Below are positions 11,657 to 25,220 of a DNA stretch of 64,000 nucleotides, piece after piece. Within the stretch, counting starts at the first letter, position 1. The number at the start of each line of letters is the position of its first letter. Where the stretch lies: contig CM046878.1 in NCBI GenBank assembly GCA_025667525.1, forward strand, positions 397,874,433 through 397,938,432, read 5' to 3'. Origin of the DNA: Glebionis coronaria (taxonomy: Eukaryota; Streptophyta; Magnoliopsida; Asterales; Asteraceae). A program made the translations under genes and the position numbers. The notes below the pieces were generated by a model, which ran no database searches, was not told where the DNA came from, and worked only from the letters and a program-made list of their open reading frames with translations.

Positions 11657-14600
11657 TGTGAGAACCCGTACTTTCCCAACATTATTTTATTCTTTTTATT
11701 CGTGCTTCTTGAATTTTTCCAATGTATTACGTTTTCTTGAATACTTTATATGTAAATCCTGATATTTTTAAATTATACTTTTAAGTATTATTTTGTTCAT
11801 TGACAATGCTTCATATGGAATTATAAAAATTTTATTTTATTTTTTTTCATATTTAATTTAAATCAAAGTTTTTGATTTAAAATCACCCGCCTGCGTTTTA
11901 TAACGAGTTTATTCAAATCAATGTACAACGAGAATTTCCTAGTGATCGTGATACCGACGGATGCCCAAAAGTTTACATTTATTTATCGATTGTTTCGATA
12001 ATTAATATTTTCGACGATTTCGTTTTAATTACGTATTAAGTCGTGTCGGGAAATCATATAATCATTTTTATGATGCATTGTAACTTTTGAAAAGTATTTT
12101 TACGAAACTCGAGCCCCGTAAATATTTTTAATATTTACCAATAACCATTTTCTACCTTTTAAAACTATTAATTGTTTTTAAGTCCACAAGTTTCAAAATT
12201 GGCAATATTAGCCCCTCCACTTAACTAGCACTATATAAACATTTTTTTTACCATTTCATTTCATTTCCACCATAAAAAAACACACACATTGAAAATTTCT
12301 TCTCTCCCACCCTCACCTCCATTCACCACCATCAACCACCACCATCCACCATGATTCAATCAAAACAAAAACAAGACCACATCTTAGAATTCAATGGTGA
12401 TTTTAATGATATCAAAATCATGAACATGCATCAAAATTTGAAGAACTTATGATTTCATGGATTGTATGATGATTTAATCATCTTGCATATGTTATATTTG
12501 GTAAGATTATCATGTTTTGATCCTTAAAAGTCTTGTTTTTAATCTTTGATTTTTGTTAGATTTTTCATACAAGTGTTTTTAGGAGGGTTTGGTTGATGGG
12601 TATGATAGTATAGTGATCCTAGAGGTATGGGAATGATTAGCTTTGGTGGGAAAATTGGTTTGTCATGTTTTCTAAAAAGGTAATTTAGGACAGCAGCTTT
12701 AAACAGATTGTTTCGTGGGTTTAAGGTATGTGAAAGACTAAGATTATTTGAAATTGTTGTAGAGTTTTCCGAGACGCTCGTTTCGGTATAAGATAGAGCC
12801 TATAACTCATTACGAGTCAAAAGTTATGCTAGTTTTAGTTTTCGTGTACCGGGAGACGCAAGTCGGCACAATCCGATATTGTGGCTGATTTTGGGTCGAC
12901 TCTCGGGGACTTTAGGCTTGGTTAGATAGTTGATACTACTGATTTTCAAAGTTTACAAACTGAGTTTGATGAGTCTAGTAGTGGTTTTAAAAGACGGATT
13001 GTCGGGTTAGTACTTTTAAAGTGGTCCAAACGGTTTTACAAAACAAGTGTACAAATCTGTCCTAAAATTTGGAGCCGAGTAAAGCGTCGAGCTGATGGAT
13101 TTTAAAGTGTGAACTTTGGCTCAAATTTCGGTGAGGTCTTATACAGGTTATAAGTGACCTTGACACCAATTTTCATGTAAAACGGACAAGTCTAGATAGG
13201 GTAGATCGGTGTGTACATTCGGGGTGTACTTGCTGATTTTTATTTTAGACACGTAGTTCAATGCTTGTGTTGCGTGAGTTTGAGTGTTCACCATCGGACA
13301 TGGTGACTTACTCAAGTGCTTAGTCATTATATAAATGACTTAGCTACTGGTCCAAATAAGGGTAAAGGATAGTTTGACTTGCGTTGATTTGGCGTCGTAT
13401 GACGAGTCATTTTCAAGTGTTCAAGTGTTTTAACGAGTAACGTTGGATAATTGGGTAGTATGAATTCATTTGATTCGTGTCAATGGTTTTGAAGCGTGTA
13501 TACTTTGAAAACATTTGAGTCATGTTATATTTGGTATATATATCGATATTGAGTTCGAGTCTTAACGCGCGCCTTATTGTGATAGGTTGCAGTTTTCGTG
13601 TTTTCCCCGGGCATCCATATCGTCGGTGATCGTCTCACTACATTGTTTCTACTCAGTTGCTGAGTACCGTGATTGACTTAACACGTGGCTAAGGGCCACG
13701 AAATTTCTAAGGATCAAGGAGGAGGAATTGTTTAATTTGCGTGTTTGGATTAATTCCTACTTGTTATGAAGGTATAGTCACTCCTAGCATTTTAGTTTTG
13801 ATGTTACTAGTACTTTGATTCTTTTTATTCATGAATTTTGAATTCCTTGGGTGAAACTCACTGAGATTATAGATACTTAGGGCATATTAGGACTTAGAAC
13901 ACTTGCCTGGCGATTTGGTATAGCCTAAGTGTTGCTTGATTGAGGTTAGGTAGCTAAATGGAGTCGTTTTTGTAGTATGGAAATCACCACAGAAACAAAC
14001 AGGTCATGGCAAAATTTTCTTAAACATATGACCTTGTTTTTATATGAAAAATGGATACCCACTGATGTGATTAGTATGTGTTAAGTTTTATGGAAATGGG
14101 AAGTGTCCGGATGAGCCCAAAACGGTCGTTTTACTAAACTAGGTCAAATCTGAATGTTATGTTTAAAACATGGTTAAATTGACTTGGGTAAAAAGGATTA
14201 ATTTATGATTTTATGACTTTTTACAGTAGCTACAAATATAATAAAACTTCTCTTTTTGGTTTCGTGTCAAAATCTTTTACCGATTGGGATTTATGCTTAA
14301 TCTACCGTAAGGTACGAAAGACGTTTACAACTTTCTGTTTTGATAGTCTGTCACTAAAAGTGCATTTCCCGTTGATTGAAAATAGTTCTAGGGCTGTTCT
14401 TTCCCAACTTTTAAAGGTAAGAGAAATACCTATACATGTCAAGAAATTTCACCTCCTGTACTATTATATATTTTTAGATATGACCAAATCTTCTCAGCCT
14501 TTTTCAGAAAACTGAATGCAGTCCCTTGTTTTGGTTTTTCAAACCGAGTCTTAAACGTGTTCGGAACCCACACATAAATGCTTGGACCATCATACAAGGT

Positions 14601-15684
14601 TGATATTAGGTTATTACAGTAGGTTCAAGGTGTTGGGTCAAAATTTTAACTTAAGCTTAGGTCTCGCCATCGCACGCAAGTTACCTAGTCATACTATGTC
14701 CCACCACTTCTAAAACGTTATTGCTTCATTGAACGCATTCTTATTACGCGTCACCATTACATAGGTCCGTGAAGACTTCTTTTTGCTCAGCCCCTTTTAC
14801 CTTGTGATTACTTACTAAAGGTGAGTTCATAGCCCCTTTTTACTTGAACAATGTTTCTAAACGCGGGGTGAGATTTTACATGGTGGAACACATCCATTTA
14901 AAAAACTGTATGCTATTCAGAACTTGTATGCTATTCAGACTTGTATGCTTTCCAACAATTTTCATTGATATTATTGCTTATAGTTAATAGCCTTAAGTTT
15001 CCTCTCTTGATCATGAACCGTTAATTGTCCCGTATGCTTTGCGCTAAGCGCGAATGTTGTGGGTGGATCCATCGGGATTGACAATCCCCGTCCCGATTAC
15101 CCTGACGCACTTACATTTGTTTATACTTGAGTATTTAGGCTGAATACTCCCTAGAGGAACTTACTTTGAGTTAAGCTTCGGTTCATGAACTAAACAGCAA
15201 TACTATTGGTTTTAGACTATGGTTAATGATCATAACCATTTTCTCTATTTACTTGTTTTACAAATGAATGCTTGTGTTCCACACCTTTATTGCTAAACCT
15301 ATGAATTTCACTCAACTTTGTGTTGACGATTTTACATGTTTAATCTCAGGTATTATTACTTAGCTTTGCTTGGATGGGAGCCCGTAGGATATTATCGCAG
15401 CTTGGAGATTTCTGTGATGCTTTTAAAAGACTGGTTTTAGTATAAACTGTCAGAAATTTATTATATCTTTTGGGCAACTTTATGTTATAAATCATGATGA
15501 AATAATATATCTTTCCGCATATAAAACTCTGGGACCTATGTTTAAAACTCTGATCATTTATGATGTGATATATATGCTTTTATTACGTCAGCTTTGTGTC
15601 AACTGTAATTCATTGTTTCTTGTACTATGACGTGTTACCCCCTCGTTGCCTAGTTGTTCCATGTCAGATTTTGGGGGTCTCACA
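11657..15684 (+). repeat. 5' LTR of the LARD
   Basis: Starts TGTGAGAACCCGTAC, ends GGGGGTCTCACA; terminal TGTGAGA/TCTCACA are inverted repeats. A TATA box lies about 575 bp in, leaving over 3.4 kb of transcribed LTR. A 100-codon open frame (14213-14515) is conserved in both LTRs only because the LTRs are nearly identical; I do not call it a gene. Confidence 0.95.
12231..12239 (+). promoter_or_regulatory. TATA box of LARD 5' LTR
   Basis: CTATATAAA followed by a pyrimidine/CA-rich stretch (CACACACATTGAAAATTTC, then CTCTCCCACCC), typical of an RNA polymerase II start and leader. The same string is at 20700-20708 in the 3' LTR. Confidence 0.65.
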
Positions 15685-15687
15685 GAT

Positions 15688-15699
15688 TGGTATCAGAGC
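15688..15699 (+). promoter_or_regulatory. Primer-binding site, initiator tRNA-Met
   Basis: TGGTATCAGAGC begins 3 nt after the 5' LTR end. It is complementary to the 3' end of plant initiator tRNA-Met, the usual minus-strand primer of chromoviruses and many Copia elements. Confidence 0.93.
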
Positions 15700-18600
15700 G
15701 ATGGTTATAGGGAACTGAGTCGTTTTTAAAAACTTAGTCTATAACCGAAAGTTCAAATATTTTATTGTTCCTAAGTGTCAAACACGGAATCTGCCAACGT
15801 TGATCGATATCTTCGCGGGTAACTCTCTAATCCTTATTATTTACTTTTAATTATCGTTGTAGTATTTCATCTCTTGATTTCATTTTGAAATATTACTTTA
15901 TGCTAATGACGATAATTACTATGTCTTTTCAAAGCCTATGTGCTTCATGAATTATCATTGAATGTTATTGTGATTACATCTGCCTATACTGTATTTCTTG
16001 AATTCTTGTTCTTGTGAATTGATCTTATTGCAATGATATTATATCGTTATGACGTTACATACTTGTATTCAGAGCGCGTATGCTGCCGACTTTTCATACT
16101 CATTTTTCTGAGTACTATTGCTATTTCATTTATGTGTGATACGACTGACTTTATATGCTCGTTCGGTTTGAACCGTCTGTTTTTCTTGACTCGTTGATAC
16201 GTGTTGTGCATACTATCGCGATACCATTGTTCGGGATTGAATAAGTGTTGTTTTCGATGAACTTCTGATTTTCATTCTACTACCGTGTGTGTTGCTTTCA
16301 TTGTTTATTTCCCTTAAAATATCGACTTAGATACGCAGATTTTCTTTCTGACCATTCATAATTGAATGTCTAGTCTATAGACCATTGTGTAGCTCAATGT
16401 GTCTCCCAGAAAGACTAAAGGACATCGTGTGAGTCTCACATCTCGAAGAATTTGTTAAATCAGTGCTGAATAATATTGTGGGTTTTCATAATCTTGATTT
16501 ACCTTTACGCCACCGTTTTACGCGACACTTGTACATGGATTACATCTTACTTCATTGACCATTCTACGTTTCGATTTCAACTTAGAACATCCGTTGTACC
16601 TTGAACACATAATCGTCATTTATTATGTGATGATCGTTTGGAATACGATCCTACTTGTATCCTCCCTTTTCATTGAACCTCTTTGCTCCAGGAATGCCAC
16701 TTGTTATTGTCCCGTTTCTTTCTCGATATATCTTGTGATTTTGGAAATCATGCCACCAAGAGACCTTTCTGCATTGCATCTTGCAGCCGAAGACACGGAT
16801 GATATGCGTCGTTTTTTTTATGTCTCTGATTATCGTTGGCATTCTTGAACCATTTCTATACTGTGTTTTCTTTACATGACTAATTATACAGTTTACCTTC
16901 TTTCGTCTTTATGGAATCCACAAGTCCTATGTGTACATTAATTTTGAGTTATCATGAAATTTGGATTTAATTTCAAGCTGTGTCGAAAAATATACTTTGT
17001 ACATAAACTTTACAGGAAGTTTAACAGTGTCGAGAAAATATTTTTATAACTTTAGACATAAAAATATATATATTTCTACATGTTGAGACGTCCGTTTAGG
17101 ACATAAAATTTGACCAGTAAACTTTAAAATCGAGCAAGTTACGCTCATTTGAGATTGTAAAATCTAAGAAGTTATTTTCTGAATAATGCTAAAATATCAT
17201 TTTGTTAACAGATTTAATGCTAGGGCATTTTCGTCCATTTTTATTCCGTTTCAAGTCTCGGGTAAAACTAGAAAGTTGTTCAAAACATTGTTTTACATCG
17301 AAATGCATTAGACTTTGAGTCTTAGAATATCGTTTAGTGAGTTAATTGGTCTAGTCAAACCCAAAGGTCAAAACTAATAAAAGTTAAAAACATGGATTGA
17401 AGCGTTTTTGAGTTCGTTTGAGCTCGTAAAACTTTAACTAATGATATTTTGCAAACTAAAAACAGTGATTGCGTTTGAAAAGAATAGAATAGTAACTTTG
17501 AGTTCGGTCATACATGTACCTAGATCTTGAACTTTTGAAATTCGGTAACTTCCTAATATAGAAACTTTTCGAAGTGATTGTACTATTTGTTAACTGATAC
17601 CCTACTTTCTTAAAAGTGTATTTTGTCAAATAAATCACGATGTGCACATACGGATTCCTTTATCCTTTCTTTTATCTATGACTTATTTGTCATTCTACAG
17701 TGTCTTTCTTTGCTTCTATCGTACCACTGAATTAGACCGAGGTTGAAGTTCTTGCTTTCGTATCGTTCGTTACCATCTTGACACGTGTCTCTTGATGATT
17801 CATGCTAAACCTCTTGAAACCTTAGCACCTTGTAACCATTTCATTGATTGCCTTGAACTACCTTTTATTACCCTCATGTAACCCACTCGTTATTTTATAA
17901 GTTACCATATAAGCTCAAACTGGTATTGTTTGCGAATCATTTTACATAAGTTCCACTTGGACTTTACAAAATACTTGAAAGTTATCTTATAAAATTTATT
18001 TATATTAATTTTACAATGTATTTTCACAAATTGTTCTAATACGGTCTTATAAAGAACCCTTGTAACTATACTAATTGTCGATTTAAAACAGTTAGCCAGT
18101 AACTGATAGGCGCAAATTTTCATAAACTATTTTGATTCCTGTTTTACAAATGGCATTATATGCATATTTTAAATCATATGATATGTAATATTCGTTGACG
18201 AAGCTGAGCATCGCATTGCTAGTCCTAAATTATGCATGGCCTGATCACCTATGCCTAATTTAGAAGGAGCCATGCAAGGCCAAATAGTAGTCACCTTAAA
18301 TATTTAACCAAGAATCAACTTTTTAATTATGTTTCTTAAAAAGTTAGATAAATATAAGTTTTGAAAACTTTTACTTCTTGTGCGAGTAACAACAGTTCGC
18401 GACATACACCTATGAACCCTTATCTTTTCTTGAACTAAGTACATGCCTCGAGCACACATTTTCTTACTCAACGACCTTTGTTTTACCTGTTACCTCATCA
18501 TCCTCATGATACAATTTTCGTTACCATTTGCCTAAATTCTTACCATTGATACCCGACTTGAAAGTTTCAACGTTGCTATGCTCCTACATCGATTGACCAT

Positions 18601-20110
18601 CTCTATCTATTTTGGTAGACCTTCGAAACGTCTCTGGACGCGATTAGTGATTTATGACTGGATGTGAACGATGATTACGTGTAATTGCCATGATATGTGT
18701 TAAGATACTATCGTCTTGAAATTTCATTCGTGTGAATCATGTGTTGATTTCGCCTTTCATTGCTAATGTTATTCATCTTACTGGAACTTCTCTCAATTGA
18801 CTTCTTAAGACTTTTCTTTGATTCGAAAATTCATTGTGTGGTTTTCTCTTTCGATCGTGTATCGGACACTGAGAACTTAATAAGCTGTTATTGGTGACGC
18901 CAACCGCACTCGTGAATTAATCTTGCTATAATCCTTGTTTCTTATTATTTTTATTATTGACGCGACTATTCTACCACGTTTGTTAAGAATTGATACTACT
19001 TCCGTCTTATTCCTTTGTATATTGCTCGCATACAGATTGTTGACCTTTATATGATTCACATTCGTTGCTGTCTTATCACCTTTTGAAAACCAGAAACTGT
19101 TACGTGTTTATCGTTTGATATCTTAAACACTTTCTTAAATTTCTAAAAAAAAAATTATTATTAATTTTTAAGAACATTTTATACATTTTATCAAATGTTT
19201 AAATTACCAAAAATAACTGTTTCAAGTTAACTATCGGATCTATATATCCTCTTTGGTAAATTTACCTAATGTTTCAAAGGATATCAAGCTGTACCTTTTA
19301 AAGTATTTGATTATATCATATTTTATTGTCAACCTAATGAAATTATTTAAATTAATTTATAATTTCTAACAATGATTCAAAATAACTGGAAAAAAAAAAC
19401 TGATTTTCTCTAATGGTAACGATAAACCTGAGTTTTAACGATATTTCATACAGTTACCCAAAAGTTCTTAAGCCGGTCAGGATAACTATTTTGAACTGTT
19501 CTACTTTTGCTTTTAAAATCCTGATCAAGAAAAAGATATAGCAATAGCTTACTCCCTAAATATCGATAGTTTGATTTTTAAATCACTACACCTTGTAAAA
19601 TTTTCTTTTAATAAAGAAAATATTTAAAACTAAGTTTTAAAGTAATACCAAAATCCTAGGCAACTGATTTTGACAGCTTGTATTTTGAATGATCATATGT
19701 AATTCATTTTTACATTCTAGTTCTTTTGTAACTGGATTATTACGTTTTAAGATTGTCACGTTTTCAGTTGCACAATTTGCGACCCCTTGTTGATTTACAA
19801 TCTTGGTTCATTTTATCGCACTTTGCCTGTTTAAGCGATTCTTGTGTTCATTCTTGTTAGTTTATCGCACGTATTTCCAACAACTCTATCTCTCAATGTA
19901 TCTCCGTATTGAAAGATCGTTATCCTAATCTAAGACTGAAAATTTATACGAAAAGGAGTTAAGAAACTGAAGCATAGTGAATTCTAACCGTTAAGATTCA
20001 TCATGGTACGGAAGTTTACCTGGGAAGCAATGAATTTTGTTCTACACTTTGTACCTCCTCTTGTTTGCATCTTCTACTGTTTTTGGGAGAACTCTGGGGA
20101 CCAGAGTTCC
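15700..20110 (+). other. Non-coding internal region of the LARD
   Basis: About 4.4 kb with no long frame in either direction and no retroelement protein motif; the longest frames are about 100 codons and unconvincing. AT-rich, with A and T runs around 19140-19400. I recognise nothing else in it. Confidence 0.8.
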
Positions 20111-20125
20111 TTTAGGGGGGAAGAC
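20111..20125 (+). promoter_or_regulatory. Polypurine tract of the LARD
   Basis: TTTAGGGGGGAAGAC directly before the 3' LTR start TGTGAGAACCC; position and composition are those of a plus-strand primer. Confidence 0.88.
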
Positions 20126-23100
20126 TGTGAGAACCCGTACTTTCCCAACATTATTTTATTCTTTTTATTCGTGCTTCTTGAATTTTTCCAATGTATTACG
20201 TTTTCTTGAATACTTTATATGTAAATCCTGAGATTTTTAAATTATACTTTTAAGTATTATTTTGTTCATTGACAATGCTTCATATGGAATTATAAAAATT
20301 TTATTTTATTTTTTTTCATATTTAATTTAAATCAAAGTTTTTGATTTAAAATCACCCGCCTGCGTTTTATAACGAGTTTATTCAAATCAATGTACAACGA
20401 GAATTTCCTAGTGATCGCGATACCGACGGATGCCCAAAAGTTTACATTTATTTATCGATTGTTTCGATAATTAATATTTTCGACGATTTCGTTTTAATTA
20501 CGTATTAAGTCGTGTCGGGAAATCATATAATCATTTTTATGATGCATTGTAACTTTTGAAAAGTATTTTTACGAAACTCGAGCCCCGTAAATATTTTTAA
20601 TATTTACCAATAACCATTTTCTACCTTTTAAAACTATTAATTGTTTTTAAGTCCACAAGTTTCAAAATTGGCAATATTAGCCCCTCCACTTAACTAGCAC
20701 TATATAAACATTTTTTTTACCATTTCATTTCATTTCCACCATAAAAAAAACACACACATTGAAAATTTCTTCTCTCCCACCCTCACCTCCATTCACCACC
20801 ATCAACCACCACCATCCACCATGATTCAATCAAAACAAAAACAAGACCACATCTTAGAATTCAATGGTGATTCTAATGATATCAAAATCGTGAACATGCA
20901 TCAAAATTTGAAGAACTTATGATTTCATGGATTGTATGATGATTTAATCATCTTGCATATGTTATATTTGGTAAGATTATCATGTTTTGATCCTTAAAAG
21001 TCTTGTTTTTAATCTTTGATTTTTGTTAGATTTTTCATACAAGTGTTTTTAGGAGTGTTTGGTTGATGGGTATGATAGTATAGTGATCCTAGAGGTATGG
21101 GAATGATTAGCTTTGGTGGGAAAATTGGTTTGTCATGTTTTCTAAAAAGGTAATTTGGGACAGCAGCTTTAAACAGATTGTTTCGTGGGTTAAGGTCTGT
21201 GAAAGACTGAGATTATTTGAAATTGTTGTAGAGTTTTCCGAGACGCTCGTTTCGGTATAAGATAGAGCCTATAACTCATTACGAGTCAAAAGTTATGCTA
21301 GTTTTAGTTTTCGTGTACCGGGAGACGCAAGTCGGCACAATCCGATATTGTGGCTGATTTTGGGTCGACTCTCGGGGACTTTAGGCTTGGTTAGATAGTT
21401 GATACTACTGATTTTCAAAGTTTACAAACTGAGTTCAGTTTGATGAGTCTAGTAGTGGTTTTAAAAGACGGATTGTCGGGTTAGTACTTTTAAAGTGGTC
21501 CAAACGGTTTTACAAAACAAGTGTACAAATCTGTCCTAAAATTTGGAGCCGAGTAAAGCGTCGAGCTGATGGATTTTAAAGTGTGAACTTTGTCTCAAAT
21601 TTCGGTGAGGTCTTATACAGGTTATAAGTGACCTTGACACCAATTTTCATGTAAAACGGACAAGTCTAGATAGGGTAGATCGGTGTGTACATTCGGGGTG
21701 TACTTGCTGATTTTTATTTTGGACACGTAGTTCAATGCTTGTGTTGCGTGAGTTTGAGTGTTCACCATCGGACATGGTGACTTACTCAAGTGCTTAGTCA
21801 TTATATAAATGACTTAGCTACTGGTCCAAATAAGGGTAAAGGATAGTTTGACTTGCGTTGATTTGGCGTCGTATGACGAGTCATTTTCAAGTGTTCAAGT
21901 GTTTTAACGAGTAACGTTGGATAATTGGGTAGTATGAATTCATTTGATTCGTGTCAATGGTTTTGAAGCGTGTATACTTTGAAAACATTTGAGTCATGTT
22001 ATATTTGGTATATATATCGATATTGAGTTCGAGTCTTAACGCGCGCCTTATTGTGATAGGTTGCGGTTTTCGTGTTTTCCCCGGGCATCCATATCGTCGG
22101 TGATCGTCTCACGACATTGTTTCTACTCAGTTGCTGAGTACCGTGATTGACTTAACACGTGGCTAAGGGCCACGAAATTTCTAAGGATCAAGGAGGAGGA
22201 ATTGTTTAATTTGCGTGTTTGGATTAATTCCTACTTGTTATGAAGGTATAGTCACTCCTAGCATTTTAGTTTTGATGTTACTAGTACTTTGATTCTTTTT
22301 ATTCATGGATTTTGAATTCCTTGGGTGAAACTCACTGAGATTATAGATACTTAGGGCATATTAGGACTTAGGACACTTGCCTGGCGATTTGGTATAGCCT
22401 AAGTGTTGCTTGATTGAGGTTAGGTAGCTAAATGGAGTCGTTTTTGTAGTATGGAAATCAGCACAGAAACAAACAGGTCATGGCAAAATTTTCTTAAACA
22501 TATGACCTTGTTTTTATATGAAAAATGGATACCCACTGATGTGATTAGTATGTGTTGAGTTTTATGGAAATGGGAAGTGTCCGGATGAGCCCGAAACGGT
22601 CGTTTTACTAAACTAGGTCAAATCTGAATGTTATGTTTAAAACATGGTTAAATTGACTTGGGTAAAAAGGATTAATTTATAATTTTATGACTTTTTACAG
22701 TAGCTACAAATATAATAAAACTTCTCTTTTTGGTTTCGTGTCAAAATCTTTTACCGATTGGGATTTATGCTTAATCTACCGTAAGGTACGAAAGACGTTT
22801 ACAACTTTCTGTTTTGATAGTCTGTCACTAAAAGTGCATTTCCCGTTGATTGAAAATAGTTCTAGGGCTGTTCTTTCCCAACTTTTAAAGGTAAGAGAAA
22901 TACCTATACATGTCAAGAAATTTCACCTCCTGTACTTTTATATATTTTTAGATATGACCAAATCTTCTCAGCCTTTTTCAGAAAACTGAATGCAGTCCCT
23001 TGTTTTGGTTTTTCAAACCGAGTCTTAAACGTGTTCGGAACCCACACATAAATGCTTGGACCATCATACAAGGTTGATATGTTATTACAGTAGGTTCAAG

Positions 23101-24155
23101 GTGTTGGGTCAAAATTTTAACTTAAGCTTAGGTCTCACCATCGCACGCAAGTTACCTAGTCATACTATGTCCCACCACTTCTAAAACGTTATTGCTTCAT
23201 TGAACGCATTCTTATTACGCGTCACCATTACATAGGTCCGTGAAGACTTCTTTTTGCTCAGCCCCTTTTACCTTGTGATTACTTACTAAAGGTGAGTTCA
23301 TAGCCCCTTTTTACTTGAACAATGTTTCTAAACGCGGGGTGAGATTTTACATGGTGGAACACATCCATTTAAAAAACTGTATGCTATTCAGAACTTGTAT
23401 GCTATTCAGACTTGTATGCTTTCCAACAGTTTTCATTGATATTATTGCTTATAGTTAATAGCCTTAAGTTTCCTCTCTTGATCATGAACCGTTAATTGTC
23501 CCGTATGCTTTGCGCTAAGCGCGAATGTTGTGGGTGGATCCATCGGGATTGACAATCCCCGTCCCGATTACCTTGACGCACTTACATTTGTTTATACTTG
23601 AGTATTTAGGCTGAATACTCCCTAGAGGAACTTACTTTGAGTTAAGCTTCGGTTCATGAACTAAACAGCAATAATATTGGTTTTAGACTATGGTTAATGA
23701 TCATAACCATTTTCTCTATTTACTTGTTTTACAAATGAATGCTTGTGTTCCACACCTTTATTGCTAAACCTATGAATTTCACTCAACTTTGTGTTGACGA
23801 TTTTACATGTTTAATCTCAGGTATTATTACTTAGCTTTGCTTGGATGGGAGCCCGTAGGATATTATCGCAGCTTGGAGATTTCTGTGATGCTTTTAAAAG
23901 ACTGGTTTTAGTATAAACTGTCAGAAATTTATTATATCTTTTGGGCAACTTTATGTTATAAATCATGATGAAATAATATATCTTTCCGCATATAAAACTC
24001 TGGGACCTATGTTTAAAACTCTGATCATTTATGATGTGATATATATGCTTTTATTACGTCAGCTTTGTGTCAACTGTAATTCATTGTTTCTTGTACTATG
24101 ACGTGTTACCCCCTCGTTGCCTAGTTGTTCCATGTCAGATTTTGGGGGTCTCACA
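20126..24155 (+). repeat. 3' LTR of the LARD
   Basis: Nearly identical to the 5' LTR. Visible differences include a 5-bp insertion (GAGTTCAGTTTGATG versus GAGTTTGATG, near 21432), loss of AGG near 23079, and transitions such as CGTGATACC to CGCGATACC. It ends TCTCACA and is followed by CGTTC. Confidence 0.95.
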
Positions 24156-24160
24156 CGTTC
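24156..24160. repeat. Right target-site duplication CGTTC of the LARD
   Basis: CGTTC follows the 3' LTR end TCTCACA and matches 11652-11656. Confidence 0.95.
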
Positions 24161-25220
24161 GCAAGAATCACACGACTTCACAAGTGCGTGTGCATCACGA
24201 TAGATTGTAGGCCAAAAGAAGCCGGGATCAAACACTTTCTTAGCCATGAGATTAGCACCGTGGTGACCACCCGTGGGTCCATCGTGACAAGCTCTAAGGA
24301 AGTTAGAAGCTTCGGTACCAAATACACAACGTCGAACAATTTGATCCACACAAACCCGAAAGAGGTAAGAGTTGCCCCAAAAATAGAACTTGACGTCACG
24401 AAAGAATTTCCGATTTTGTTGTGTCGTCATACCCTTGATTATCAAGTTGCCCTCATGGTAATTTGCAATGTCGGCAAACCATGGTGTGTCGTCCTTAGAA
24501 TTTACTACACCGACAGTCTCGAGAGGAAATGTTTCGGTATTTTCCTTTTTCTCGAACTCATTCTTGTGAGGATATTCTAAACGAGAGAGATGATCGGCCG
24601 CTAGATTCTCGACTCCTTTTTTTTCAAGTATGGTGACTTCAAATTCTTGTAAGAGGGGAATCCAACGGAGCAATATCGGCTTAGCATCAAGCTTAGAGAA
24701 GAGGTACTTGATAGCCGAATGATTCGTATATACGATGCTTTTTGTCAAGACGACATAAGGTCGGAACTTCTCAAAAGCATACACCACGGCAAGTAGTTCT
24801 TTTTCCGTTGTAGTGTATTTCATTTGAGCCTCGGTCATCGTCTTACTATCATAATGGATAGGTCGAAAGTGCTTTTCATGACATTGCCCTAAAACGGCCC
24901 CAATAGCATAATCACTTGCATCGCACATGATTTCAAAGGGTAATTCCCAATTAGGAGCAACAAGAATGGGAGCTTCGGTAAGTTTCCTCTTAAGAGTTTC
25001 GAAAGCTCGAACAGAATCCTCATTGAAGTTAAAAGGAGCATCCTTCTCGAGAAGGTATGTCATAGGTCGAGTAATTTTCGAGAAGTCTTTGATGAAACGA
25101 CGATAAAAGCCCGCATGGCCTAGGAAACTCCTAACCCCCTTAACGGTTTTGGGATGAGGTAATTTGGCGATGACGTCTATCTTAGCTTTATCTACCTCAA
25201 TCCCCGCTTTCGGTTTTGGG
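24161..25220 (-). pseudogene. B1 pol: end of RT, RNase H and integrase zinc finger (truncated)
   Basis: Minus strand. It begins abruptly in the C-terminal part of reverse transcriptase (GIEVDKAKIDVIAKLP, then FLGHAGFYRRFIKDFSKI), passes into RNase H (MCDASDYAIGAVLGQ with the first catalytic Asp; TTTEKELLAVVYAFEKF with the Glu) and a YTNHSAIKYL segment where the family has Asp in place of Asn. It ends with the integrase HHCC zinc finger (ACHDGPTGGHHGA, then SCDSCER). The catalytic fingers and palm of RT, including any YxDD motif, are absent. At SCDSCER the frame runs into the LARD; it resumes at 11656 as QGK. The missing RT core and the Asp-to-Asn change make it non-functional. Confidence 0.88.

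Larger units (their letters stand above)
11657..24155 (+). mobile_element. Complete non-autonomous LTR retrotransposon (LARD type)
   Basis: A 12,499-bp element with two 4.03-kb LTRs (11657-15684 and 20126-24155), 5-bp target duplications CGTTC, an initiator tRNA-Met primer-binding site and a polypurine tract. Its 4.44-kb internal region contains no gag, protease, reverse transcriptase or integrase. The orientation follows from the PBS after the left LTR and the PPT before the right one. By eye the LTRs differ by about 25 substitutions and four small indels (roughly 0.6%), so this is the youngest datable insertion here. LTR start and PPT resemble chromovirus T1, so a Tekay/Del-like partner probably supplies the proteins in trans (inference). 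Confidence 0.93.

Noticed and set aside
14213..14515. 100-codon frame conserved at 22687-22989
   Set aside because: It lies in both LTRs of one young element, so identity reflects recent duplication and not selection.
16555..16848. 97-codon frame in the LARD internal region as a gag remnant
   Set aside because: No capsid or zinc-knuckle motif, and Ile/Phe/Leu-rich composition of translated AT-rich DNA.
24059..24155. Apparent C-terminal extension of the B1 RNase H/integrase frame
   Set aside because: It reads into the LARD LTR beyond the target duplication; the true continuation is at 11656.
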